Shown: piece after piece, positions 1-11,771 of the stretch
Layout: the number at the start of each line of letters is the position of its first letter
How positions within the stretch are numbered: position 1 is the first letter of the stretch
NCBI GenBank assembly: GCA_039566865.1
Contig: CM076947.1
Span: 7,385,501 to 7,449,500, forward strand
Direction: 5' to 3'
DNA length: 64,000 nt
Origin: Aurelia coerulea
Taxonomy: Eukaryota > Cnidaria > Scyphozoa > Semaeostomeae > Ulmaridae
Program-made: the position numbers and the translations under genes
Notes under the pieces: model-generated
Told to the model about the DNA's origin: nothing
The model's input: only the letters and a program-made list of their open reading frames with translations
The model's database searches: none

Positions 1-559
1 GCCTTAATGTAAGTTTAAATCAGGGAGCTAGGAGTTGGGCCTAAGTTGCATTTTGCTGAGCATTGCTAATGCGCATTGCCTAGTCATACTTGCATGGCAG
101 TCACAAGGATGCAGTCACAAGATGCACCATAATTGAGTCATTGTCTCATTCAATATCCTAGTTCCTGGTTGATGTCGCAACACAAATACGTAAGCAGCTT
201 CCAGCCAATCATTTGATTGGATGTATTTCCTCGTTCCATATTTGGCTTGCCCTACTACTATATCTAAGTCTGTCCTCGTGCTCGACTCAGTCAGAAAATA
301 TTTGGCAGCAGTGCAGACTTCAATTTCCCCACCCTCCCTCCACCTTTTTTCGCATAGTATTTCAATGCACATTGAGTAGAGAGGGGTGGGGGGGGGATAT
401 TTCATATTCATTCAAATTCAACATACAGTATTTAGGTATCTTAATTAGTGTTATTAGTGTAATTTTTCGTAATTGTTGTATTGGTATTGTTAATTGTATT
501 GGGAGTAATTCTGTAGTTGTCTTTTGTAATGAATGACAACTTTGGCCCAACTCTTTCTC

Positions 560-1103
560 TTACTCATGGTCCTCTGACTTAATCACTGCATTATCAGGTT
601 TTGTAACATTAGCCTCGTGTTGTGTACTGTCATTACTGACGACAGGTGATCGTATTTCTTCTTCAGTGATTTCTGGAGTGTGGTTCTTCAATGATTCATT
701 TGCCTCACGTCTTTTAATTATTTGACTAAGATTATTTACCTTATCACTAACTTTATTTGTCAAAGGTTGAAAGGCTTTTTCTATGTTTTCTGTGTTTTCG
801 ACGGCGACAATGACGTCTTGCTGGATATTGCACAACTGTTTTTTTTAAAAGCTTTTCGCCAGTTTGCTCGCAAATGGCAATGTCGTTAAATTTTTCTAAG
901 AATAACAAGTATCCCTCGTTCAGAATGTTATGGTAATTTCTTAAATTGTTAACTTTGATCTGATTTTCATCACATTTTTTCTCTAAAAGTTGGATCTTCG
1001 CTGTCAGTGTATCGCATTCTGTGAAAAGTAGGTCATCCAAAGTTTTCTTTTCTGCTACGAAAATACTTACTTTTTCTTTCAAAGACGCGTTTGCAAGGTG
1101 CAA
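560..1103 (-). pseudogene. Coiled-coil protein gene with a frameshift at an A8 run
   Basis: Two minus-strand reading frames abut here: 1103 down to about 846, then 835 down to 560. The first is a heptad-rich, Lys/Glu/Leu-rich coiled coil (motif AEKKTLDDLL near the start). The second continues with similar composition (motif IEKAFQPLTNKVSDKVNNL) and ends in an acidic tail. The switch falls on a run of eight A on the minus strand (about 839-846), so a one-base slip there would give one protein of roughly 180 residues. No family is recognised. It could be a broken gene, an exon of a larger coiled-coil gene, a sequencing slip in the homopolymer, or less likely a slippery frameshift site. Confidence 0.4.
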
Positions 1104-3640
1104 GGTGCAAGGTTTTTATATGATCTCCTTGCTTTTCGTTGTTGTCACATGGAGTTATGTGCTCCTGGAACATTATGAATCAAGACTATATTCACAATGG
1201 AAAGAAATTAACGTATCCGCTAGATCATGCAACACAACATCTTTGCCTTGGCGGGCACACATCTCATATAAGCCACTTGGAACTGGTCCATGAAAGATTT
1301 TTCTCTCATGAACATGGTCTAAGAATTGGAGATATCAAGAGAACAGACAGACAGAGTTGGGGATCAGCACAGAGGCTTTTTATCCCTCGTGTACGTGAGT
1401 GTCTAAAGAAAACAGAGAATGGGGAATCAGGGCGCAAAGAAGACGTGAAAGGAACAACAGTGTGCCTTCACTTGTGTCATATGTATGTTGAGATATTTTG
1501 TTCCTTCAAATTAGGGTTGTTGGAACGAGTCCATAACGCATCCACAGTGACAAATTTTTTAAGGATTTGGCGCAGGTGGATCTCGCACCTGGGGTGCAAT
1601 TTATATACCAGCTTGATGGGCATTTTACTTCGCCTTGCACCATTGGTCGCAACTGGGAGTTGGAGATAACAGCTACCTGCAGGAAAAGTTACAAAAAAAT
1701 ACAAAAGAAGAGCGTCGGAGTAAAGAATTATTAAACGGCGAGAAAAACGGCTTGTTTTGCAACAAAAGTCTCTCAACATTGATTTTGAGCTATTAGAGAA
1801 GCTTCACCCTAAATGGTCAGGTTTCGCAACAAAATCGATTTGAAAATAAGCAAACGCCCTAAGACTGGGCAAATCACGATAAACATGTTCAATAACTCTT
1901 TCTGAAAGCTAAACTTAAATATAACGACTAGCTTTTCGTTTGTCTTGGTAAATTTTCAATTCAAACGCAAGCCGGTCTGAACGGCCTAATCTTTGGCATG
2001 GTGTCTAATTCGGACGTACCCTTAACTCATAATGATGCCTTCACAGTTAGTACATATGGATATTCAAGAAGAATATACTGTACGATCATTTGCATATACA
2101 GCACATACTAGACTTTTTTGAAAGAAATTGCCTATACGCCCGGTGGGTCCACTCCTATGAAAGAATTGTAACCCTAATCTCTGATTCTTGCTCTTTGAGA
2201 ACAGCCCTTTTCCGGCATTTTCTCTGATAGGAAACCGGGAATTACTACCCTAATTCTGTGATTTCTAGGAGGTTCCTAAAAAACAAATGTTTACAAAGAG
2301 AATGCTTCAGTTTGAAAAGTACCGCACACCTTAATTCACTGATATTCATACCTAAGACATTTAGACAAAGGACTGTTATTAAAAATTGTTGATTTATCAT
2401 TATTTCTTGGGACTGACCAAAATAAATTATTCTCTTCAAGACACAAGTAATAAAGAACTTCCTATTCCATTTTAACATTAATAGACATTATCCTTTTCAA
2501 AATGTAGCTCGTCTTATCCAACTCATGTTATACTTCCATCTTACTGTGCAGTAATTGGACTAACAAAACATCCTAAACAACAAATAACAGTTACTTCATC
2601 TGCAAATAAAGGACAAATAACTGCATAGCTCATGTGATATGTTGTGATAATTTGGGCTTATTTTGTTTTTTAAAACCTAAACACCTAAAAAGATGTCAAT
2701 TGAACTCTGTAACCACCCATTTCCATGGCTTTATGCCATTTGATTTGGGAAGGTTTTCATAATATGACAAAGTCAAATGCAGAACACTTCTCCTCCTGCA
2801 ACACACACTACACCTACAGTAGCTGTGTGTGAAGGGCAGGGAGAGCAGTATATGAACAGAGAGCGTGTGAAAAGACACAAATATAAGTGTTTCTTACCAT
2901 AGTAGTACCACAGCCACTTCTCATCAGATAATAGATCTTTTTAGACATTTCAATGCCTTGATTTGATCCATGATCATTATTCTCGGTTTCAGCAAAAACT
3001 TTTTCCCGCCAAATAGCCCAGAGGAGGCCAGCCTCTTATTGAAAATTTGCCTTCTGAAATCTAAAAAACCCCTCCTAATCCGACCTAATCTACAGATGGT
3101 GTTGAAAAGTTTATATTTTCATATGGAAACAAAGCAGAAGGTCGAGACTTTGGAAGAAAACAAACAATAAAAATTGTTTTGAAATAAATGAAATATTGCT
3201 GACATGATTGTTTGTCGAAGAGACAATTTTGTTGTGGTTGTTGTTGTTGGTCATGGTTGTTGTTGCTTGTGTTTTGTGTTCACAATTCACAATCAACTCA
3301 TCTACTTGGCAAAACAACATGCACCTTGGATGAAGCAGAAATGGTAAGCCCTTTCTTTCTCAGCCTTCTTGGAAATGATAAGAAACTTTAAGTTGAAGAA
3401 TTGAAGAAAGTATAAGTTTACAGGTAGCAGGCCATGGCCAGCCAACAGCATATTCACCAAGAATAATGAAAGTCTTCTTGTTCCAGCCTACATTCATTTA
3501 ATTTAAGCACTTAGGCATTTCTTTGTGTCAGATTTAGTCAGAAGCTATATTTTTACCATATTCATGTCTAAGTTTTGTATCTGAGGCAAATTGCAACACT
3601 GATAATAATTTCTAATTCCTTCAGGCCAAAAGTCCAAAGC
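1104..3640. other. No gene recognised
   Basis: The open frames here are short and lack recognisable motifs or a consistent exon structure. GTT/TTG low-complexity sequence lies around 3228-3270. Nothing else is supported. Confidence 0.4.
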
Positions 3641-3679
3641 AAGAGTTGCATACCACAGGGAAATATAGACAAACTAGGG

Positions 3680-3870
3680 CCAGGTCCATAACGCGGAACC
3701 CGCGGAACTCGCGGAATTTTTGTTCCGCGAAGTTGAGTTCCGCGTTTTGTTCTCGCAGTATGGGGCCGAAAACCAAAACGCGGAACTGGCGGAATTTCAT
3801 CTATAAGGCCTGCTCTTCCTTCACTTGCCTACAAAGAAGTTTACTTGCATTTTATCACTTTTAATCAACT
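3680..3870 (+). repeat. CG-rich hairpin repeat (GCGGAA type), fragment
   Basis: The segment starts GGGCCAGGTC and runs into alternating GCGGAAC/GTTCCGC words that can fold back on themselves. A second copy of 3722-3870 lies inside the next element at about 4088-4250, with a few substitutions. The GGCCAGGTC start matches the end of the hAT-type MITEs at 22401 and 38194, although the hairpin monomer differs (GCGGAAC rather than GCGGAAAA). It is probably a truncated member of the same broad group. Confidence 0.45.
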
Positions 3871-4019
3871 TTTAATCGACTGTTCTTCCCATGCCAAGAG
3901 ATTTGTAGCATTTTCTTAAGCAGCTACTTTCACGTATGTTACTACGCCGTCAGCCAAATCTGCTTCGAAAATGAGTCAAAAATGGTTTTTTTTTTCATTT
4001 CATTTTTAATTATTTATAC

Positions 4020-4896
4020 ACGGTGGCCCCATCAATCAACGACTGCTTTACAGGGGGCCGTGTTAAAAAGCTTACAAAATTAACAATACTTTTGTTCCGC
4101 GAAGTCGAGTTCCGCGTTTTGTCCTGGCAGTATGGGGCCGAAAACCAAAACGCGGAACTCGCGGAATTTCATCTAAAAGGCCTATTCTTCCTCCCCTTGC
4201 CTACAAAGAATTTTACCTGCGCTATATCAATTTTAATGGATTTTTTTTAGTGGACTTCCTGACCCCAATCCCCTCGACTAGGATTGTCGAGAGTATTGGA
4301 TTATGCCCAGCAAAAGCTAGTCCTACGAAATATTGTCAAGTGGATTGGGGTCAGGAAGTGGGGGAATGGACAAGAATAGCATTTTTAACATTTCGCGTGC
4401 GTATGCTCACAATGTACATTTCTTTGCCTCGTGTGACACGCGATCCTTATCCTCGAAGCTCTCCCACAGCTCCAGGTGATCAAAGTGTCGAGTATCGAGT
4501 CCAAGACCAAAGCAATACGGCATTTGCAAATGACAACAAATGGCCTACCTACAAATCTCCTATCGCTTGGAGCCGAAGTGGAAAATTTCATCTCAATTTA
4601 TATGCCTTCACTCCTGTGAGAAAGTCAGCTTGTTTCGATTTCAATTTGCCAGAAGAGAGTTGAATTATTGAATTCACCTGTATGTTTTTGAGATTTGCAA
4701 TGGATTTTGCAGAAAGAGGGAAATTAAACGGACCAGTTTTGATTTTACTCTTTCTAATTTCTTATCATAAGTATTCTAGTTAGATTTTTTAGATTTTATC
4801 ACTTGTAATTAGGTTATTTTAGAAAAGTATTGTTAATTTTGTAAGCTTTTTAACACGGCCCCCTGTAAAGCAGTCGTTGATTGATGGGGCCACCGT
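4020..4896. mobile_element. Non-autonomous DNA transposon with perfect ~74-bp TIRs
   Basis: The left end 4020-4093 (ACGGTGGCCCCATC...) is the reverse complement of 4823-4896 with no mismatch that I can see. The 877-bp body encodes no transposase. It carries a copy of the GCGGAAC hairpin repeat just inside the left arm and a segment at about 4250-4350 whose GGGGTCAGGAAG/CTTCCTGACCCC words are themselves inverted. I cannot identify a convincing target duplication, so no superfamily is assigned. The identical arms imply recent insertion or gene conversion between the arms. Confidence 0.75.
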
Positions 4897-4939
4897 AGGT
4901 ACTTGCAAATAAATAACTTACGCGAAACCATTGTGTGAC

Positions 4940-5096
4940 CGCACACGTATCGCCAGTTGTGACCGCGCGCCAGCGCGAGGTTCACTTTTTGCGCAATCTT
5001 TCTTCAGCCTCCCTTAGGTCCCATAGCCTCGTATCTGGCCCAGATTGGCGCCAAAGACTTTGAACTCATTCGCCGCGAAGAGAATTTTCAAATCGG
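4940..5096 (+). other. Probable 5' untranslated exon of the 5714-8329 gene
   Basis: A CpG-containing stretch ends in CGG|GTAAGT, a strong splice donor at 5097, and the next strong acceptor is TTTTCAG at 5695. Reading back in frame from the downstream ATG across this junction meets TGA at 5061-5063 with no earlier ATG. The exon is therefore untranslated and the first ATG (5714) is the likely start. The transcription start is not visible, and the exon's 5' limit is a guess. Confidence 0.5.
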
Positions 5097-5713
5097 GTAA
5101 GTAATTTTCATTTTATGGCATTTTAAAGTCGTTTTTCGCATTTTTTTTGTTGAAAATAGAAAGATTTCAGATTTTTTTCAATAAAATCTATTAATTTAGT
5201 GTCTCTAGATGTAAAATAGTTGATTTTAAAGTGGACTAGGCCATGCGCAAGCCTAAAAAAACGAGCAAGAACGGAACGCAATCTTCGTGAATTTTCAAAT
5301 CGAAGCGCGAATTCTGGAAAGGCGTTGTTCGTATGCCTGTCTTTGAGAAACAGTCTCATGCAGGTCCAGTTGTTGTCAATATGAGTTTGGGAATAGCATT
5401 CTGGTGCAATGAAATGTTCTTTGTAAAAAGCAATTTCATCAACAAGAAGGGAGACGAGACTTTCGTATATATATATGTGTGTGTGTGTGTCCTTCTTTAC
5501 ACATCAGCCAAAAAAGTTGAGAGTAGAAGATGACTCATGTACTTTTATTTACAGAATCTGCCCTTTTTTTCAAGTAACTTTCAAGCAATTTTCATTGTTG
5601 ATATTTGATTTCTACTCTTTAGCTTTGGCATATCATTCTTCATGACCTTAGAATCTATCTCCAGCTTTAGTCTTTGATAAAAATTTTATTTTCAGGAATT
5701 GTTAACAGTGAGA

Positions 5714-8329
5714 ATGAAAATCGTTGAAATTTTAAGCCTGATTAAAAAAGGGAATGCAATCAATAAAATTCAAGTCATACTGGAAGAAAACGGATACCCT
5801 TTTGTAAATGTAAGATCTTTGCGGACAGTAATAGACCGCTTGAAAAAAACAGAAAAAAATCTGAAGAAGAGCAAACGAAATGAAATACAATTACAAGCAT
5901 TCTATAACAGCCAATTTGTTGCACCAAAGGCAGTTGCGACAGAAAATAAACAACAATGTAATTTATGTGAAGAGCTCAAATCAAGAGGTAAGAACCTACA
6001 AAAGGAAGCGGCAGAAGAAAGAGCCACATCATCCCACCTTGCAAAAGAAAACAGGGCCCTTAAAGCAAAGCACATGGCATACCAGCCTAAAAGAGTCAAT
6101 CAAATGCTAAAACGAAAAGATCAAAGAATATCTGGATTGATGAAACAAGTAAGAGAACTGAAAGAAAATACTAAGAAACTGGAAAAAACAAAGCATATGT
6201 TTGTTGCTACAGAAATAGAAAGAATTAAGAGACAACAAGTATCAAATGCCAGCTATTGGAAAAACAATAAAAGTAAGATTATAAAGGGTTTAAAGGAGAG
6301 AGTATGCAAGCTAAAGGAAGATAATTTTAATTTGCAAGAAGAAAACAGTTACATGGCTGTTAAAATTGAGGAATTGGCTCAAAATATTAGTGCTCCCATT
6401 GTCACCAAGGAAAATTCTAAAACCTATGGCTCACCAATTCGAAAATGCATTTATTTCTGCTTACAGAAACAAGTTCCTGTAACACATGCTGCTGACATTG
6501 TAAAATTTGTGGTAAAAGAAATGACAGGCAGGGAACTGACAATTAGTCCTAGCAAACATTGTGTCAGCAGAATGGCCAGAGAAATGGGTGTCATTGCAGA
6601 CTTACAAGGGGGAGAAAGTCTCTTGTCCAACAAAGATTCTACTCTTAGCTGGGATGGGACAACAGTAAAAGGGACTCACCTCAACGAAGTCCACACTACA
6701 ACTGAAGAGGGAAACCTTCTGCTATCTGTATCAAGTCTTGCTGGAGGAAAAACTGGCGACTATGCTCAAGACATAGTGCAAACTGTCAATAATATAATGG
6801 GGAGCTATAGTGAATTTAATAAGATGAATGTAGATGATGCAGCAAAAAAAGCGAAGGAGAGCATAAGTAACACGCTAACGGACAGAGTAGCGGTTAATCA
6901 CTGTGTCGTAAAAGAATTGAGTAACAACTTTGGCAAGGAACTTAATGAGCTCAACTGTAATGTTCATCCATTGGATAGCCTTGCCAAAGAAGCAAAGAAA
7001 GTTCTTAAGAAAACGGAAAAAGATAAAGGAATTAAGACAAATTTGTTTGGAAAAGAAGCAGTTGCACTCAATATTATCCTAGCAGTTTCAAAGCTTAAGC
7101 ATAAAAATGGAAGTGGAGATCCTAGCTCTTTCAACTCCTTCATGAGAAGCAACAAGATTGACTCCACACTTTTGCCCAGATTTGTTGGAAACCGTTTCCA
7201 TGTCATGTTCAAGCTTGCAGGATCAATCTATCATCTGCAAGGAAAGTTGACGGAGTACTTGGAAAGGTGGTGCCCTGCAGTAAAATTAGGGCAAGCACTA
7301 CTTGCTGATCTGAAGACCGAAGAAGCGCGCTCACAGTTGCAAGCACTTGGGCTTCTAGGAAAACTTGTCACTGGCCCATGGATGACTAACGTGTATGGCA
7401 ACAAAGAAAATATCCATCATTTAGAGATGACACCACTTTTTAAGAAGGTTTTGGAATCCCTTCATGCATATAAGTCATCTCCTGAGTCAGTCCTAAGCTC
7501 AATGAATGATGCTTTTGCCAAGCCTTTGGACTTGTCTGATGAAGTTTTGGTATCCCTGAGAAAATATACAGAGAATAAAGAAGAGTTATACAAGATAGTG
7601 GCAGCAATTTGTGAAGGTTTTATCACAGTTCTCCAGAGGCAACTTAAATCTTACCTTGAAGGGGAGCTATCAAACCCCTCAGAAGAATTATTGAGGGAAA
7701 CAAAATCTGCTCCCAATCACAACATGCATGCAGAGCGTGTTCTTGCTGTGGCTGACTCTGTGTGTAGAAGAGCACCAAATGCCAAAATAGATTTTGTCAG
7801 TTCAAAAGTGCGATTCACATTGAATAGATCAATGGACTGGCTGCAAGAGCAACCAAATTCCAAAGCAATGGTAGATTTTGCAATCAAAGAAGGAAGAGAG
7901 CTAACAAGGAAGAGAAAGGCAAATGATATCATTGTAGAAGACACAAAGATTAAGAGAATAAACGAGAAATACCAACACAAAGAGTCAAGAGCAAGGAACA
8001 TAATCCAAAAGAAGGTTAAAGTTTTGGTGCTGAAATCAGAAATTAATGAAGCAGAGCTAAAAGAAATAGATGATAGTCTGTCAAATGATAAGGTTCAGCA
8101 ATGTTTATGTCTAATGAAAGAACCAGAAAAATTCAAAGGAAAAGGCATTTTGCATACATGGTACGATGGGGAAACCAATGAAAATGAGCAATACATTGGA
8201 AGAATCTGTGATGTTAGAAACAAGGACAAAGATTTCATCATGCAATATGAAGGAGATGAGGAAAAATTCAATTTGAAAAGACATGAATTTATCACAGACT
8301 TTATCCTTGCAGACCTTGAGATAATATAA
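5714..8329 (+). CDS. Coiled-coil, transposase-like protein (~871 aa), intact
   Basis: This is a single open frame of about 871 residues. The start is ATG 5714, chosen because a splice acceptor (TTTTCAG, 5695) and an upstream in-frame stop exclude earlier ATGs. Residues about 20-240 are a Lys/Glu-rich coiled coil with a Cys pair (CNLCEEL). Residues about 240-600 resemble RNase H-fold transposases: SWDGTTVKGTHLNEVH (Asp about 314), TDRVAVNHC (Asp about 390) and NCNVHPLD (His about 418). GPWMTNVYGN follows, and the C-terminus is basic then acidic. I recall similar proteins as multicopy families in cnidarian genomes but cannot name a superfamily. The metal-binding roles are inferred from spacing only. 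Clear terminal repeats were not found. The gene ends just before the tandem duplication starts. Confidence 0.75.
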   Translation: MKIVEILSLIKKGNAINKIQVILEENGYPFVNVRSLRTVIDRLKKTEKNLKKSKRNEIQLQAFYNSQFVAPKAVATENKQQCNLCEELKSRGKNLQKEAAEERATSSHLAKENRALKAKHMAYQPKRVNQMLKRKDQRISGLMKQVRELKENTKKLEKTKHMFVATEIERIKRQQVSNASYWKNNKSKIIKGLKERVCKLKEDNFNLQEENSYMAVKIEELAQNISAPIVTKENSKTYGSPIRKCIYFCLQKQVPVTHAADIVKFVVKEMTGRELTISPSKHCVSRMAREMGVIADLQGGESLLSNKDSTLSWDGTTVKGTHLNEVHTTTEEGNLLLSVSSLAGGKTGDYAQDIVQTVNNIMGSYSEFNKMNVDDAAKKAKESISNTLTDRVAVNHCVVKELSNNFGKELNELNCNVHPLDSLAKEAKKVLKKTEKDKGIKTNLFGKEAVALNIILAVSKLKHKNGSGDPSSFNSFMRSNKIDSTLLPRFVGNRFHVMFKLAGSIYHLQGKLTEYLERWCPAVKLGQALLADLKTEEARSQLQALGLLGKLVTGPWMTNVYGNKENIHHLEMTPLFKKVLESLHAYKSSPESVLSSMNDAFAKPLDLSDEVLVSLRKYTENKEELYKIVAAICEGFITVLQRQLKSYLEGELSNPSEELLRETKSAPNHNMHAERVLAVADSVCRRAPNAKIDFVSSKVRFTLNRSMDWLQEQPNSKAMVDFAIKEGRELTRKRKANDIIVEDTKIKRINEKYQHKESRARNIIQKKVKVLVLKSEINEAELKEIDDSLSNDKVQQCLCLMKEPEKFKGKGILHTWYDGETNENEQYIGRICDVRNKDKDFIMQYEGDEEKFNLKRHEFITDFILADLEII

Positions 8330-9047
8330 ACAATGTTTTCAGTTTGTAGTTAAAGGCCCTGTGTCAAACAACAGATCTATTAACAAACAAACTCACTCTT
8401 CCATTGTTTTTCATGTCGTTTAGTGACATTAACTGACTCATCTGGACCATTAAAAATGATATTTGTTTTAAAGAAGAAATTTCAAGTATGCATATATTTG
8501 AAGGCTACAGTACCCATTTCTGGCCTATGCCATTGGCACATTTATAGAAAAATAGTGAAATTTCCAAATGACTATGGTTTTTGCCCCAACCCTAAACTCT
8601 TTTTTGCCCCAACCACTCTTAAAGATCAATGAATGGTATCAGACATAACTGAAAATTTCTGGCTGAAAAAGTGGGGGACAATTCCAACATGGCAATGATA
8701 ATAATAATTTGTTGGTTCCATTGTTGTTTTGATTGAAGTTATTCGTACAAGCTCATATATTGTTGTATTTATCTTATATTATCGGTGACGAGAGGTTTAA
8801 AGAAGAGTGTCTGATTGATATTTGGAGCGATTTATTCTTTGGTTGTCAGCTTGAATTGGCCATCGCCGTTTATTATTCGACGTGCAGTTGCTGAGTTCAG
8901 ATTCGATCTATGTGCCTGGCCTAAGACTTCTATCGGTGAGCTCGTTCCAAGCTTTTGCTTGGACGTATTTATAACTGTATAGTTTGTTTCCTCGTATTAA
9001 ATTTGCGTCGAATTCTGACTGTTTATTCGAGATTTGTTTCGTAAAAA

Positions 9048-10133
9048 ATGGATCGGCAGGCTGACGACACTGATGCTTCACAGAACCCATCAATCTCAGA
9101 CGCTATGAGCAGGCAAGAGGCCATGAAACGGTTCGAAGACATCGATAAATCTATGAATCAGATTTTGTCCATTCTGTCCAAGCCTCCACAGCAGCCTGTG
9201 GTGACTAGTGTCCCACGTTCCTCAACTGCCACTTTGGTTTCTTCTGCACCAGGTACGTCTAGTTTGGCTTCCACATCTAATACAGCAGGTAATCAGGAAG
9301 ATCAAGCCCACCTTGTTTCTGCCCCTGCTTTTCTAAAACTGTAATCAGATGTAACAACGCCGTCCTTGCCTGCTCAAAGTGTTTTGCCTGCTCAGAGCGT
9401 GCTTTCAGCTATATCAAAAGCTGAGCAAAAATCAGGTGTGGCAGTAGGGGGTTCTGCACAGCCCCCGGTGCCTGCTGTAAGTGTTTCAACCGTGATGCCG
9501 CCAGTTCCTGGCTACTTAGTTGAAAAAATTGCAAACAATGAATTTGTCGATTTTGCATTGCTCCGACCGTGCAATGTTAAAAAGTTGCCCAGTATGGAGC
9601 CTAATCCTGGTCAGCTTGCCAAGCTGTTTAAGGTGGAGCTTCTCCCTATTGAGACGTTCTCAGAATGGGCAGAGGCATGGGCGGTATTTGCTGGTGTCAT
9701 GGCAAAGAAAGCACCAGAAAGAATGCCAACTTTGGTGGGATATTTTCTCCTCATCTCATCAGCAGCTCGTGATTTTGGGGGCTCGGGGTGGCAGGAGTAT
9801 GATGGCGCCTTCCGCAAGCATGCTGCCGAGAACCCAAATGTGGATTGGGGGGAGATTCTGCCAAATTTGTGGTTCACCACAATTTTGTCTCAGGGGGCCA
9901 AGGCTATTAGAAAGCCTGCTACAACCCAAGCTACCAAATACTCCTCTCCATGCTACCGGTGGAACGACGGTGCATGCTCCTTCCCTCGCTGCAAGTATGC
10001 GCACCACTGCTCGATGTGCCAGGGGCCTCATAAGAAGATGAATTGCAAAAAGGGTGGACAATCACCGCAAAAAGCTCGGAAGGACAGGTCCCCCTCCCCC
10101 CCCCCGCCAGCTAAGAAGCCCTACAGAAAGTGA
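9048..10133 (+). pseudogene. DIRS ORF1 (Gag-like), copy 1, nonsense mutation
   Basis: The Gag-like ORF of the DIRS element in copy 1 starts at ATG 9048 and should run to TGA 10131-10133, but TCA has become TAA at 9342-9344, which truncates it at 98 residues. The downstream part (9366-10133) stays open and ends with a CCCH-type zinc finger (CYRWNDGACSFPRCKYAH), a second Cys/His cluster (CSMCQGPHKKMNC) and a basic Pro-rich tail. The intact counterpart is 24554-25636. Confidence 0.85.
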
Positions 10134-10136
10134 CTA

Positions 10137-11771
10137 CCTGACTCAGGGACAGCTGAATTTGTAAATAATTTCTTGCCTACTCCGGCAGAGGTAACCCCTC
10201 TCAACATTTCCGTATGGTCTTCACTGCTAGCAGGTTCTAGCCATGACGATGCAGCGTGGGTTTTAAGTGGTATTAACAATGGTTTCGACATTGGGGTCCG
10301 AGAAGGACAGACAAAATCGGCAGCAAATAATTGCCAGTCATCTGCCAAGCAGCCTCAAGTGATTGACAAATATCTAGCTGATGAATTGGAATTCAGGCTT
10401 CCCCCGATTCCTGATTTGCATGTAAACCGCTTTGGGATTATCCCCAAAGCTATTCCAGGAAAATGGCGCCTTATAACTGATTTATCTTTCCCACCTAAAG
10501 GCAGTGTCAATAATCTTATTTCAGATTCACAGGCGGAAGTGTCATATGTGGGGATCCCAGAAGCAATGAGCATGATAATGAGTCTTGGACAAAACGCTCT
10601 CCTTGCAAAGTTTGATATAAGCAGGGCATATCGTCTCCTCCCAGTTTGTTGACACCAGCGGAAGTTCCTTGGGATGAACTGGAAGGGCCAGTTTTACGTG
10701 GACTTAGCTCTCCCCTTCGGTCTCCGCTCCACGCCAAGGATTTTTACCCGTTTTGCAGATGTGTTGCTTGGTATATTCAAGGATATTGGGCATGTTCATA
10801 ACATTCAACATTATCTTGATGATTTTCTGTTGGCTGCACCAGCAGCCTCATCTGCTTGCGAGGAAGACTTGAAAGAGTGTTTTAAATTATGTGAGCGCCT
10901 CAGGGTCCCCATTGCCCCAGACAAAACAGAGGGACCGTCAACCAGCATTACATATTTAGGCTTTATCCTAGATACAGATCGACTGGAACTCCGGCTTCCC
11001 CAGGAGAAACTCTGCAGGATAAGGGCGCAGCTGGAATCATGGCGCAACAGGAAATTTGCCACAAAACGGGATCTTTTGTCCCTTGTTGGCGTGTTGCAGC
11101 ACTGCTGCCAAGCGGTTGTTCTCGGGCAGCCTTTTTTGAGACGCCTAATTGACCGGGCCCACTCGGTCACCGACCTCCACCATTTCGTACACTTATCAGT
11201 ATGGGAACGTGACGATCTTGCATGGTGGATAAAATTGTTACAGGAATGGAATGGTAAAAGCTTGTTTTTATTCCCCCAGTGGGAACGTGCGCCAGATTGC
11301 TCTGTCTCATCTGATGCGGCGGGAAGTGTTGGCTATGCTGCGATTAACGAGAAGCGCTGGTTTGCTGGCCGTTGGCCAGAGGGCTGCCAAGACCTTAGCA
11401 TTGCTGTCAAGGAACTCTTACCGATAGTCCTTGCTGCCCATATTTGGGGTAGGGAATGGTCCCGCAAGCGCATAGCTTTTAAATGCGATAACATGGCAGT
11501 TGTATTTTGTCTCAAGCAGGGAAGTTGCAAGGATCGTCACTTGGCCTTCTTGCTCCGTGAGCTAGCTATCCTGGCTATCCACAATTCATTCACCTTCAAT
11601 GCTCTGCATATTCCGGGGTATCGTAATGTACACGCTGATGCTCTGTCTCGATTTAATTTACAGGGCTTCTTCAATGCTGTCCCAGATGCGGACACAAGTT
11701 CAATAGTTGTGCCAGAGGCCCTGCTAATGCGACTGCTGTTGCCCCCATCGATTCACAGTGGCAAAATTTAA
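10137..11771 (+). pseudogene. DIRS ORF2 (RT-RNase H), copy 1, broken
   Basis: The reverse transcriptase/RNase H frame of copy 1 is interrupted by TGA at 10650-10652 (TCA in copy 2), just after the FDISRAY motif. It also lacks 21 bp (seven residues, SISGPHA) present in copy 2 near 25901. RT motifs LPFGLRS and YLDD and the RNase H motifs persist downstream from 10674. As in copy 2, this frame is the same as ORF1 and is separated from it by TGA-CTA. The element cannot make full-length RT. Confidence 0.85.

Noticed and set aside
9520..10041. 173-residue frame overlapping DIRS ORF1 (also 25026-25547)
   Set aside because: Out-of-frame shadow of the Gag-like ORF.
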